Of a stretch of 64,000 nucleotides of DNA, positions 35,253-43,643 are shown piece by piece. The notes beneath the pieces are model-generated. The model saw nothing but the letters and a program-made list of their open reading frames with translations. It did not search any database and was not told the origin of the DNA. The number at the start of each line of letters is the position of its first letter. Position 1 is the stretch's first letter. The DNA is taken from the NCBI GenBank assembly GCA_004295085.1, contig SHNF01000018.1, forward strand, positions 186,001 through 250,000. Reading direction: 5' to 3'. The translations under genes were made by a program, and so were the position numbers. Origin of the DNA: Planctomycetota bacterium (GTDB lineage: Bacteria > Planctomycetota > UBA1135).

Positions 35253-36584
35253 TCAGACCGCGGTGGGTACCGGCTGGTGCACCGGCGGGATGCCGACGCC
35301 GTGGCGCTCGAAGCCTTGCTCCTTCATGAGCTTGGCGGGGTACAGGTTGCGCCCGTCCAGGATCAGGCGGCGGCGCATGAGCTGGGCGACGCGCTCGAAC
35401 TCCGGATGGCGGAACTCGTTCCACTCCGTGTTCAGGATCAGGCAGTCGGCGCCGCGCACGCACTCGTAGGGGTCCAGCGTGAACTCGACCTGGTCGCCGA
35501 ACTGGCTGCGGGCGTTGGGGATGGCCACCGGGTCGCAGGCGCGTACCCGGGCGCCGTGCTGGAGCAGGCCCTGGATGATGCTGATGGACGGCGCCTCGCG
35601 CATGTCGTCGGTCCTGGGCTTGAACGCCAGTCCCCACACCGCGAACTGCTTGCCGCGCAGGTCGCCGCCGAAGATCGCCAGCGCCTTGTCCAGCATGAGG
35701 CGCTTCTGGCGGTCGTTGACATCCTCCACGGCCTTCAGGATCCGGAACTCGTAGCCGTGCTCGGCGCAGGTCTTGACCAGGGCCTTCACGTCCTTGGGGA
35801 AGCAGGAGCCGCCGTAGCCGACGCCCGGGAACAGGAAGGAGTGGCCGATGCGGGCGTCGCTGCCGACGCCCTGGCGCACCTGGCTCACGTCGGCGCCCAC
35901 CAGGTCGCACAGGCGTGCGATCTCGTTCATGAAGGAGATGCGCGTGGCCAGCATGGCGTTGGCCGCGTACTTGGTCAGCTCGGCGCTGGCCGGATCCATG
36001 CGCAGGATGGGCTTGCCGGTGCGCAGGAACGGCGCGTACAGCTCGTCCATGATCTCGAAGGCCTGCGGCGAGTTGGCGCCGATGACGACCCGGTCCGGCT
36101 TCATGAAGTCGTCGATGGCCGCCCCTTCCTTCAGGAACTCGGGGTTGCTGACCACGTCGATGGGATGGCGGGTCTCGGCCTGGGCCGCGGCCTTCACCCG
36201 GGCCGCCGTGCCCACGGGGACCGTGGACTTGTCCACGATCAGCTTGGGGCCGTTGGCGCAGCGGCCGATCTCTCGGGCCACGGCCAGCACCGCGCTCAGG
36301 TCGGCGGCGCCGTCGGCGCCCGGCGGCGTGCCCACGGCGATGAACACCACGCGCGCGGCCTCCACCGCCTCGCGCAGCGACGTGGTGAACTGCAGGCGCC
36401 GGTCGCGCACGTTGGACTTGACCAGCTCCTCCAGGCCCGGCTCGTAGATCGGGATCTGGCCCTGGCGCAGGCGCAGGATCTTGTCCTGGTCGATGTCCAC
36501 GCACAGCACCTGGTTGCCCATTTCGGCGAAGCAAGTGCCGGCGACCAGGCCGACGTATCCGGTTCCGACGATCGCGATGTGCAT
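35253..36584 (-). CDS. ugd: UDP-glucose 6-dehydrogenase
   Basis: In this 443-residue protein the N-terminal Rossmann fold has VGTGYVGLVAGTCFAEMG, with VDIDQDKI. VDKSTVPVGTA and NPEFLKEGAAIDDF follow. The catalytic cysteine is in GYGGSCFPKD (about residue 260). The C-terminal domain holds WGLAFKPRTDDMREAPS and NTEWNEFR. It oxidises UDP-glucose to UDP-glucuronate for surface polysaccharides. It lies between a sulfatase-fold gene and transketolase on one strand with gaps of 3 and 1 bp. Confidence 0.96.
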   Translation of the reverse strand: MHIAIVGTGYVGLVAGTCFAEMGNQVLCVDIDQDKILRLRQGQIPIYEPGLEELVKSNVRDRRLQFTTSLREAVEAARVVFIAVGTPPGADGAADLSAVLAVAREIGRCANGPKLIVDKSTVPVGTAARVKAAAQAETRHPIDVVSNPEFLKEGAAIDDFMKPDRVVIGANSPQAFEIMDELYAPFLRTGKPILRMDPASAELTKYAANAMLATRISFMNEIARLCDLVGADVSQVRQGVGSDARIGHSFLFPGVGYGGSCFPKDVKALVKTCAEHGYEFRILKAVEDVNDRQKRLMLDKALAIFGGDLRGKQFAVWGLAFKPRTDDMREAPSISIIQGLLQHGARVRACDPVAIPNARSQFGDQVEFTLDPYECVRGADCLILNTEWNEFRHPEFERVAQLMRRRLILDGRNLYPAKLMKEQGFERHGVGIPPVHQPVPTAV

Positions 36585-36587
36585 GGA

Positions 36588-38069
36588 TCAGTGCGGGGAT
36601 TCTGTGGTGGACGTGTCTTCCGTGTACCCGAGCTCGCTGAGCAGGTGCGTCATCGCCTCGGGCTCTTCCATGGAACGCGTGTGCCCGGCGTGCCGGGCTG
36701 CCGCCTGGATGGCTGCCCACGCGCGGCGTCCCACCTCGTTTTGGGCCAAAGATTGTAGCCGCAGCGGCGCCTGCTCGGCCGGATCGGCGGCCAGGTCGTA
36801 CACCTCTCCCGACGCGCTCACCGCGTTCCAGAGCACCTTCTCCGGTCCGTTGCGCCACCCGCGCTGGCGGAAGCCCTCGTTCATCTCCAGGTCCAGCAGC
36901 ACGGCGCGGCCGGGATCGGCCGGGCGTTCCCACAGGGGCCGGAGGCTGCGGCCGCCGCGCTCCGGCCAGGCGGGCACTCCGGCCAGCTCCAGCAGGGTCG
37001 GCGCCAGGTCGTACAGGCCCGCGCTGCCCGCCGCCACCGTCCCCGGCGGTGCCAGGCCCGGCGCCCGCACCAGCAAGGGTATGTGCAGCACCTCTTCGTA
37101 CAGCGTCTTCTGGTGCCCCTTCTGCCCGTGCTCGTAGAACTCGTCCCCGTGGTCGCTGCTGACGGACAGGATGACGCGGTCGGCGACGCCCCACTCCTCC
37201 AGGCGGGCCCAGAAGCGCGCGATCTGGTCGTCGGTGTAGCGGATCTCCGCGTCGTACAGCGCGATCACCCGGTCCAGGTCCTCGCCCTGGTAGCGGCGCT
37301 TGGGGTTGATGAAGTCGCGCCCGTCCACGGCCCCGGCGTAGCCCGGATGGAAGCGCTGCGCATACGCGTCCGGCGGCTCGTAGTCGTAATGCGGGTCCCA
37401 CAGGTGCAGGAACACGAAGAACGGCCGCTCGTAGCGCCGGCCTTCTTCCAGCCAGCGCAGCGCCGCGTCCACCACGCGCTCGCTGCACAGCTTGTCCTCG
37501 TGTGAAGCGTCGTGCAGCGGGCGCAGCGCGCCCTGCGCCGTGTCGGCGATCGCCTCGACCGCGCCCAGGCCTTGCAGGTACGGCGCGGCGCCCTCGTAGT
37601 GGTCGAAGCCGTGCCCGAAGCCCCATGCCGGGTGCAGGAACGGCGCCGAGAAGAAGCCGGCGGTCTGGTAGCCGGCCCGCCGCAGCCTCCCGGCGATGTG
37701 CTCGCTGCCTTCGTCCAGCCGCACCATCCGGTTGCGCACGCCGTGCTCGTAGCAGTCCATCCCCGTCAGCAGCGACATGTGGCTGGGCAGCGTCCACGAC
37801 GTCGGCGCGCTGGCGGCCGCGAAGCGCACCCCTTCCGCCGCCACCTTCTCCAGGAACGGGGTGGTCTTCTCCTCGGGCGCGAATTTGGGCCGGTACCCGT
37901 ACGCCGAGCAGTGGTCCGCGCGCAGGCTGTCGATCGAGATCATCACCACCGGCCGCCCGTTCGAGGGCAGGGGACCCGCATCCGCCTGGTCTTCCTTCCC
38001 GCCGCAGCCCGCGGCGGCGGCGATCCACCCCGCCAGGAGGCATTTCCCGAGTCGCAGATCCGCGCGCAC
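36588..38069 (-). CDS. Sulfatase-fold lipoprotein without the formylglycine cysteine
   Basis: The 493-residue protein has a GTG start, a lipoprotein signal peptide ending AAAAGC, and the alkaline-phosphatase-superfamily sulfatase fold. VVMISIDSLRADHCSAYGY binds metal, and SVSSDHGDEFYEHGQKGHQ is the second metal site. The position of the active-site C/S-x-P-x-R reads TSWTLPSHMSLLTG, with Thr in place of the formylglycine-forming Cys and no Arg. A phosphoesterase or phosphotransferase role is therefore as likely as sulfate-ester hydrolysis. Located at the outside of a membrane, it probably acts on a surface glycan made by the same operon. Confidence 0.85.
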   Translation of the reverse strand: MRADLRLGKCLLAGWIAAAAGCGGKEDQADAGPLPSNGRPVVMISIDSLRADHCSAYGYRPKFAPEEKTTPFLEKVAAEGVRFAAASAPTSWTLPSHMSLLTGMDCYEHGVRNRMVRLDEGSEHIAGRLRRAGYQTAGFFSAPFLHPAWGFGHGFDHYEGAAPYLQGLGAVEAIADTAQGALRPLHDASHEDKLCSERVVDAALRWLEEGRRYERPFFVFLHLWDPHYDYEPPDAYAQRFHPGYAGAVDGRDFINPKRRYQGEDLDRVIALYDAEIRYTDDQIARFWARLEEWGVADRVILSVSSDHGDEFYEHGQKGHQKTLYEEVLHIPLLVRAPGLAPPGTVAAGSAGLYDLAPTLLELAGVPAWPERGGRSLRPLWERPADPGRAVLLDLEMNEGFRQRGWRNGPEKVLWNAVSASGEVYDLAADPAEQAPLRLQSLAQNEVGRRAWAAIQAAARHAGHTRSMEEPEAMTHLLSELGYTEDTSTTESPH

Positions 38070-38078
38070 GATTGCGTC

Positions 38079-38084
38079 ATTCTA
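38079..38084 (-). promoter_or_regulatory. -10-like TAGAAT before the sulfatase-fold gene
   Basis: TAGAAT on the minus strand is followed by 9 bases and the GTG at 38069. Its first three bases are also the stop codon of the GT-C gene upstream, so the match may be partly chance. If real, it splits the run of genes 40573-32906 into two transcripts. Confidence 0.25.
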
Positions 38085-39614
38085 AACGGAACGAGGCGCG
38101 GAGACGCACGCGGTCGCGGGTCCGCGCCGGCTGCGCTCGAGCGCCAGGGCGGCGACCATGGCCACCGGCGCGAGGACGTGCAGGAACAGGCGATCGGGGA
38201 TGCCGGTTTCGGAGAGCTGGTCCAGCGCCCATGGCGTCACCAGCAGCACCAGCGCATACAGCGCCAGGCCGCCCAGCACGAACAACGCCAGCCAGCGCGA
38301 CTCGGGGTCGCCGCGGCGGAACGGGAGACAGAGCGCGAACAGCAGCCACAGCACGCCCCAGGTGGTGACGTCGAGGAACTCCAGGAAGTACACGCGCAGC
38401 AAGGTGGCGGGGCGCGAGGGCGGGTTCGCCAGAGAAGCGTCGTCCAGCTCGCCGGTGAGGCCTTCGCGCGTCTTCTCCAGCGGCTCGCGGGCGCCGAGCT
38501 GCGCCAGGATGTTGCCGGGCGCGAGCTGCTGCGTGTAGTTCTCGTCGATCGCGGGCAGGCGGCTGCGGTGCACCAGCCAGGGGGCGCTGGCGAGCAGGGC
38601 GGTGGCCAGCACCAGGGCGGCCGGCTTCCAGGCGCGGAAGCGCTGCAGCAGCGCGGCGAGCGCCAGGGCGGCGATCAGGACGGCGAGCAGGCCCAGGCCC
38701 TCGTTCTTCATCAGCACCATGCCGGCCAGGCACAGGCCGCCGGCCACCGCGGCGCGCCGGCACGGCTGGCGGCGCACGCGCAGCAGCAGGGCGCAGCCGC
38801 CGGCGAGGAGCGCCGCGAGCGCCAGGTCGGCGCTGCCGAGCGAGGTGGAGCCGCGCAGTCCCGCGAGGACGGGCTCCCCGCCGCGGCCGAGGAGCAAGTC
38901 CTGCAGGAAGTTGCGCGCGTACAGGGCCGGCGTGGCGGCGGCCAGCAGGGCGCCCCAGCGCTGCGCGCCGGGTCCGAAGGCGCGCAGGCCGAAGGAGACC
39001 GCCGCCGGCAGGCACAGCGCCCAGAACGCCAGCGGCACCTGCACCCAGCGCTCGTCCCAGCGGCCGCCGGCGTGGGCGGCGAAGGCCTGCAGGAAGGGCA
39101 CGCCCAGCGGGTAGTTGGGGTGCGTCATCAGGCGGCCCACGCGCGCCGGACCGCCGTCGGGGCCCACCATGCCGGTGAAGGCCGGATCCAGGATGTCGCC
39201 GCCGTAGAACAGCACCTTGGCCTTGAGCGCGAAGTGCAGGATCGGGTCGAACTCGTTCAGCGGCAGCGACAGCGTGACCAGGACGGAGCCGGCGCCGAGG
39301 ACGGCGAGCAGCGCTTTCTGCCAGCCGGACAAGGCACAGGCGGCGCAGCGCTCGGCGCCGCGGAAGTCGCGCACGACGCGCCAGGCGCCGGGGAGCGCGG
39401 CCGCGGCCAGCAGGCCCCAGACCAGCGGCGCGCGCAGCGGCAGTCCGGCGCAGGTCAAGGCCATGGCCGCGACCAGCAGGGCGGCCGCGCCGGCGAGATA
39501 AGCCACGGCCTGCTCTTCCCAGGCGTCGCGGGACAGGACGGAGCGCGAGGGGAGCAGGGCGCGCCCGCCCAGCCACGCGCTCAAGGCCACCAGCAGGCCG
39601 CCGAGCAGGCTCAC
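38082..39614 (-). CDS. Multi-spanning GT-C type glycosyltransferase
   Basis: The 510-residue protein has about 11-12 membrane helices. NEFDPILHFALKAKVLFYGG contains the acidic residue expected in the first external loop of ArnT/PMT-like enzymes. THPNYPLGVPFLQAF follows. Such enzymes transfer sugars from polyprenyl-phosphate carriers on the outer face of the inner membrane. The GTG start at 39614 overlaps the stop of the UGDH-C-like gene (GTGA). Substrate is unknown. Confidence 0.8.
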   Translation of the reverse strand: MSLLGGLLVALSAWLGGRALLPSRSVLSRDAWEEQAVAYLAGAAALLVAAMALTCAGLPLRAPLVWGLLAAAALPGAWRVVRDFRGAERCAACALSGWQKALLAVLGAGSVLVTLSLPLNEFDPILHFALKAKVLFYGGDILDPAFTGMVGPDGGPARVGRLMTHPNYPLGVPFLQAFAAHAGGRWDERWVQVPLAFWALCLPAAVSFGLRAFGPGAQRWGALLAAATPALYARNFLQDLLLGRGGEPVLAGLRGSTSLGSADLALAALLAGGCALLLRVRRQPCRRAAVAGGLCLAGMVLMKNEGLGLLAVLIAALALAALLQRFRAWKPAALVLATALLASAPWLVHRSRLPAIDENYTQQLAPGNILAQLGAREPLEKTREGLTGELDDASLANPPSRPATLLRVYFLEFLDVTTWGVLWLLFALCLPFRRGDPESRWLALFVLGGLALYALVLLVTPWALDQLSETGIPDRLFLHVLAPVAMVAALALERSRRGPATACVSAPRSV

Positions 39615-40573
39615 TGCGGCTCCTCGTGCGCCGGCAGCAGCCGCCAGTCGTTGCGGCGGAAGTCGCTGTTGGGGAGGTAGCGGAGCTGCCAGCGCGCGCC
39701 GGTCTGCGCCAGGGCCTCCGCCAGGGCGCCGCCCTGCCACACCGGGCCCTGCGGCGGCCCTTCGGCGCGCAGCCGGTTCACCCAGTCCCAGTACTGCACC
39801 ATGGTCCCGCTGGCCTCGGTCGGGTAGGGGAGATAGAGGCGGCGCGGGTAGAGGAAGTAGTTGAGGTGCAGGAACCAGCGCGAGCGCGGCGCGTAGGTGG
39901 CCAGCGGCGCCCGCGGCATCAGCAGGATGCCGTCGGTGGGATCGGTCTGCGCGGCCAGCGACGCGACCGTGTCCCGGAACTCCGGGTCCAGCCAGGCCGG
40001 AAAGGCCGGTTGCCCGTACTGCCAGTAGACGAGTCCGGCGGTCTCGGCGGCGCCGCTGTTCCAGCCGCCGTAGCAGTCGAGCAGCAGGGGCTGCGCCAGC
40101 ACGCTCTTGAGCCGGGCGAAGTCCGGCGCGACGTACTCCGGTTCCTCGCAGGCCAGGATCAGCGCCGCGGCGCCCTGCGCCGCTGCGTACGGGTCGGCCG
40201 CCACCTGCACCGTGGCCGGGAGCAAGGCAGTCGCGGCGCCGCGCGGATCGTGCACGCGCACCGCCGCGCCCTTCTCGGCCAGCTGCCGGGCCAGCAGCAC
40301 GCCGGCGCTGGTCGCGGAAGGGTGACCGCCCGGCTCTGCGGCCAGCCCCCAGATGGCCACCGTCTTGCCGGCCGCATCGCGCTGCAGCCGCACCCAGTCC
40401 TGCACGACCTTGTGCACTTCCTCCTCCGGCTTGAAGCGCTGGCGGCCGTAGTCGTGCGCGTCCGGCGTGAAGCCGGCGCCGGCCGCGTTGCGCAGCGCCA
40501 GCGCCAGGAACAGCAGCGGCAGCACCGCGCAGGCGAGCTGCACGGCGGCCAGGACGCGGCGTACGCGGTCCAC
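39611..40573 (-). CDS. Membrane-anchored protein with UGDH C-terminal-like nucleotide-binding domain
   Basis: The 320-residue protein has one N-terminal membrane helix (about 7-28). A domain at about 65-180 matches the C-terminal UDP-binding domain of UDP-glucose/GDP-mannose dehydrogenases: VAIWGLAAEPGGHPSATS, VRVHDPRG, DPYAAAQGAAALILACEEPEY and LLLDCYGGWN. The N-terminal NAD-binding and catalytic domains are absent. The remaining C-terminal half is of unknown fold and Trp/Tyr-rich. GTG 40573 is chosen because it starts just before the membrane helix. It is coupled to the GT-C gene. A regulatory or sugar-nucleotide-binding role in glycan synthesis is inferred. Confidence 0.7.
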   Translation of the reverse strand: MDRVRRVLAAVQLACAVLPLLFLALALRNAAGAGFTPDAHDYGRQRFKPEEEVHKVVQDWVRLQRDAAGKTVAIWGLAAEPGGHPSATSAGVLLARQLAEKGAAVRVHDPRGAATALLPATVQVAADPYAAAQGAAALILACEEPEYVAPDFARLKSVLAQPLLLDCYGGWNSGAAETAGLVYWQYGQPAFPAWLDPEFRDTVASLAAQTDPTDGILLMPRAPLATYAPRSRWFLHLNYFLYPRRLYLPYPTEASGTMVQYWDWVNRLRAEGPPQGPVWQGGALAEALAQTGARWQLRYLPNSDFRRNDWRLLPAHEEPQ

Positions 40574-40617
40574 GCGCGACAGTCTAGGAACGCCCGGACT
40601 TGCTAGCCTGCGCGGCC

Positions 40618-42297
40618 ATGGAGGCGCGGCCGGCCGTTTCCTGGCGCGTGCTGCTGGCGGCGCTGCTGCTGGGAGCCGTGCCGGCCGTGGCGGCGGCACT
40701 GCTGCCGCAGGACACCAGGCGCCCGCTGCTGCAGCCGCTGGACCTGCCGCTGACGGCCGCCGCGCTCGGCTTTGGCGGCGCGTGCGCGCTGCTTGGGCCG
40801 CGCGCGCAGCGTCCCATCCGCTTCGTCCTGCCCGCGGCGCTCGGGCTGGCCGTGCTGCCGGTAGCCCTGCAGGCGCTGCTGCTCGACACGCCCATCAGCA
40901 GCGACGAGCGGGCTTACCTGCTGCAGGCGCAGCTGTTCGCGGAGGGGCGGCTGTCCGAACCTCTGGCCGAGCCGGCGTGCCGGCCGGAGGACAAGATGAA
41001 GCTGTGTCCGCTGCACCAGCGCCAGGTGTACGAGGACACGGCGCGCGGCGTACGCTACGCCAAGTATTCGCCGGGAGCGTCGCTGGCGCTGGCGCCGGGG
41101 ACGGCGGCCGGAGCCCCGTGGCTGGCGCCCGCCCTGCTGGCGCTCGCCGACGTGCTGCTGCTGCACGCCATCGCGCGGCGCATGCGCGTGCAGGCGCCGC
41201 TGGCCGCGCCTCTGGCGGCGCCGCTGCTGCTGGCGGCGTCGCCCTTCTTCTTCCTGGTGCACGCTTCGTACCAGTCCGAGGTGTTCACGCTGCCGGCGGC
41301 GCTGGCCGGCTACTGGTGCCTGCTGTGCGCACGGGAGCAGCAGGCGAGCGGCGCGCGGCGTTTCCTGTCCGGCCTGGGCATCGGCGCCAGCGCCGGCTGG
41401 ATCTTCTGCATCCGGCCGCTGACCGGGGTCTTGTTCGCGGCGGCCTGCGTTCCGGGCCTGATGTGGAAGACGGAGCGCCGCAGCTTCGGCGCGCTCGCCG
41501 GGGCGTTCGCCGGCGGCATCCCGCTGCTGCTGCTGGCGCTGGGCTACAACGCCGTCCAGACCGGCGATCTGCTGTCGTTCCCGTATCACCGCTACGCCGT
41601 GGAGTTCGGACCCTGGCTGGATCCGGCGGGCACCATCCCGCTGGACGTGTACGGCCGCGGCGCTCTGCTCGACGGCCTGCTGGACCACGCCGCGCGCTGG
41701 TCGGTGGGCACCGGTGTGCTGGGCCTGGCGGCGCTCGGCTTTCTCGGCCTGTGGCGGCTGCGCGCGCACGACGGCGGCTCGGCCCTGGCGCTCGCGGTGC
41801 TCCTGCCGGTGGCGTATGCCGCGCACTGGTACCGCGGCCACTGGGCATACCTGGGGCCCTTGTACGCCTTCGAAAGCCTCGGCCTGCTGCTCCTGGGCGT
41901 GCAGGCGACGGCGGCGGCGGCGCCGCCGCGCTGGCGGAGCGGCATCTACGGCGCGCTGGCGGCCGGGGCCGTGCTGCTCGGCGGATATCGTCTCGGGATC
42001 GTGCGCGAGCAGAGCGCGCTGTGCCATGCACCGGAAGCCGCCGCGGCGGCCGCGCCCGCGGGCTCGGTGGTGCTGCTGCCGTTCTTCCGCGACCCGGAAC
42101 GGCAGAACGACTCGCTGAAGTACTACACTCCTTCCCGGCCTCCATTCGACCCGGACGAGACCGTGCTGGTGCGGGAGCTGCAGGGACCGCGCCGCACGCA
42201 GGACGCCCTGGCGCAGCTAGGCTTGGGCGGCCGTCCCGTGTTCCGCTTCGTGCCGGACGGATCGTCCGGCGGACACCTGGAGCCTTACGCGCCGTGA
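40618..42297 (+). CDS. Multi-spanning GT-C (PMT/ArnT-like) glycosyltransferase
   Basis: The 559-residue protein has about ten membrane helices. The large first external loop contains TPISSDERAYLLQAQLFAEG with the acidic pair typical of GT39/GT83 enzymes, and later RYAKYSPGASLALAPG. The C-terminal soluble part is short. It is divergent from the UGDH-C-like gene with only 44 bp between starts, so the two share a control region. It overlaps the next gene by 4 bp (GTGA). Substrate is unknown. Confidence 0.8.
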   Translation: MEARPAVSWRVLLAALLLGAVPAVAAALLPQDTRRPLLQPLDLPLTAAALGFGGACALLGPRAQRPIRFVLPAALGLAVLPVALQALLLDTPISSDERAYLLQAQLFAEGRLSEPLAEPACRPEDKMKLCPLHQRQVYEDTARGVRYAKYSPGASLALAPGTAAGAPWLAPALLALADVLLLHAIARRMRVQAPLAAPLAAPLLLAASPFFFLVHASYQSEVFTLPAALAGYWCLLCAREQQASGARRFLSGLGIGASAGWIFCIRPLTGVLFAAACVPGLMWKTERRSFGALAGAFAGGIPLLLLALGYNAVQTGDLLSFPYHRYAVEFGPWLDPAGTIPLDVYGRGALLDGLLDHAARWSVGTGVLGLAALGFLGLWRLRAHDGGSALALAVLLPVAYAAHWYRGHWAYLGPLYAFESLGLLLLGVQATAAAAPPRWRSGIYGALAAGAVLLGGYRLGIVREQSALCHAPEAAAAAAPAGSVVLLPFFRDPERQNDSLKYYTPSRPPFDPDETVLVRELQGPRRTQDALAQLGLGGRPVFRFVPDGSSGGHLEPYAP

Positions 42298-42797
42298 AAC
42301 GCCTCTTCCTCCTGCCGTTCCTCGCCGCCGCCTGCCAGAGCGCGCCGCCGGCGGAGTTCCACTACGTGAACACCGAAGCCTGGAGGCAGGCTCATCCGCA
42401 GGGGACGCCCGGCATGCAGAGCTCGGAGGCCTGGCCGGCTCCGGCGAGCGACGGCCGCCTGCTGGTCGTGCGCGGGGAGGTCAGGCTCCACTACCACGCC
42501 GGACGCGAGGAATGGCTGTACGTGCTGGACGGCTCCGGGACCTTCCAGGTCGGCCCGGCCGCCGCCGAGTTCGTGCCGCCCGAGCAGATGACGTCCTACC
42601 CCGTTGCCCGGGGCGACCTGTTCCTGATCCCGCGGCGCACGGCGCATTCCTTCCGCGGCGCGGCCACACTCCTGGTCGTCTACTCGCCCGGGATGCCGGA
42701 GGAGCCGGATCGGGTGGAGGCGCCGGACCAGTCCAGCGCGGAGCCGCCCGCGGGCACGTCCGCCTCCATTTCCTGGTCCAGCACGCGGAAGCGGTAG
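42294..42797 (+). CDS. Cupin-domain lipoprotein
   Basis: The 167-residue protein has a GTG start and a lipoprotein signal peptide with Cys at LAAAC (about 14). The single cupin barrel has HYHAGREEWLYVLDGSG with two His and one Glu ligand, and PVARGDLFLIPRRTAHSF with the last His. A sugar-binding or isomerase-like role is possible, but no partner identifies the substrate. The Pro/Ser-rich tail (last about 38 residues) overlaps the opposite-strand gene by 118 bp, and one of the two tails may be non-essential. Confidence 0.82.
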   Translation: MKRLFLLPFLAAACQSAPPAEFHYVNTEAWRQAHPQGTPGMQSSEAWPAPASDGRLLVVRGEVRLHYHAGREEWLYVLDGSGTFQVGPAAAEFVPPEQMTSYPVARGDLFLIPRRTAHSFRGAATLLVVYSPGMPEEPDRVEAPDQSSAEPPAGTSASISWSSTRKR

Positions 42798-43639
42798 CGT
42801 CCGGGCGGCAGCGGCGGCCAGTCCCAGGCGCCGGACGGCGGCACCAGGACCAGCGGCAGCGCAGCGGCGACGTCCACGCGCGCGCCGTCCAGAAGCTCGC
42901 CGGCGGGGAGGCTGCGCAGGGCGATGCGCGCCGCCGGCACCTCGATCTCCAGTGGCGCGGCGACCGCTTCCTCGCCGCTCAGCGCGCGGCTCGCCAGGCG
43001 CCAGGCCGGCTCCGCGGGGAGCAGCGGCGCGTACACGTGCACGACGAGCGGGCCGGGCGGCGCGCTGGCCAGGGCGGCGCTGCCGTCGGCGCCGGTGATG
43101 GCCAGCGAGAACGGGTGTTCGCCGGCGGCGTGTTCGCCGGCCAGGACCAGCGCCGCCGCCAGCGGCGCGCGCGTGTCCGCCTCCACGACGCGCACGCGCC
43201 GCTCCGCCACCTGCGCCGGCGGACGCACGCGCGTCGGCGCTTCCGGCAGGGGCTGGAAGAGCAGGCCGCGCGGCGCCGGCTCGTGGAACGGCTCCGGTTC
43301 CAGGAGCTGGTGCCCGTCCAGGTACGCCCACAGGCGGTAAGGGCCGGGGGAGCGCACCGCCAGGCGCCCGACGCCGTCGGCGCCCGCGACGGCCACTCCC
43401 GGCTCCGGATGCAGAAGCATCACGATCGCGCCCTCCGCCGGGCTGCCGTCCGGGCGCAGCAGCGACAGCGCCAGCTCCTGCGCCGGGGGGTCGGGCGGAG
43501 CCGGCGCCGGAGGCTCCGGGAAGGCGAAGTCGCCGGTCGGGGCCGGCTCGCCGCCGAGGAAGTGGCCCAGGACCAGGATGGCCAGCACCGTGGCCGGCGG
43601 TGCCAGCCACGGCGCGATCCGGTGCCAGCGCCAGCCCAT
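42680..43639 (-). CDS. Carboxypeptidase-regulatory-like protein, membrane anchored
   Basis: The 319-residue protein has an N-terminal membrane helix (WLAPPATVLAILVLGHFLGG), a Pro-rich linker and two to three beta-sandwich repeats of the carboxypeptidase regulatory-like type. Motifs include SPAEGAIVMLLHPEPGVAVAGADGVGRL and APLAAALVLAG...TGADGSAALA. It starts 4 bp after the stop of the longer homologous gene, so the two form an operon. It probably has an extracytoplasmic structural or adhesion role. Confidence 0.8.
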   Translation of the reverse strand: MGWRWHRIAPWLAPPATVLAILVLGHFLGGEPAPTGDFAFPEPPAPAPPDPPAQELALSLLRPDGSPAEGAIVMLLHPEPGVAVAGADGVGRLAVRSPGPYRLWAYLDGHQLLEPEPFHEPAPRGLLFQPLPEAPTRVRPPAQVAERRVRVVEADTRAPLAAALVLAGEHAAGEHPFSLAITGADGSAALASAPPGPLVVHVYAPLLPAEPAWRLASRALSGEEAVAAPLEIEVPAARIALRSLPAGELLDGARVDVAAALPLVLVPPSGAWDWPPLPPGRYRFRVLDQEMEADVPAGGSALDWSGASTRSGSSGIPGE

Positions 43640-43643
43640 GCGC

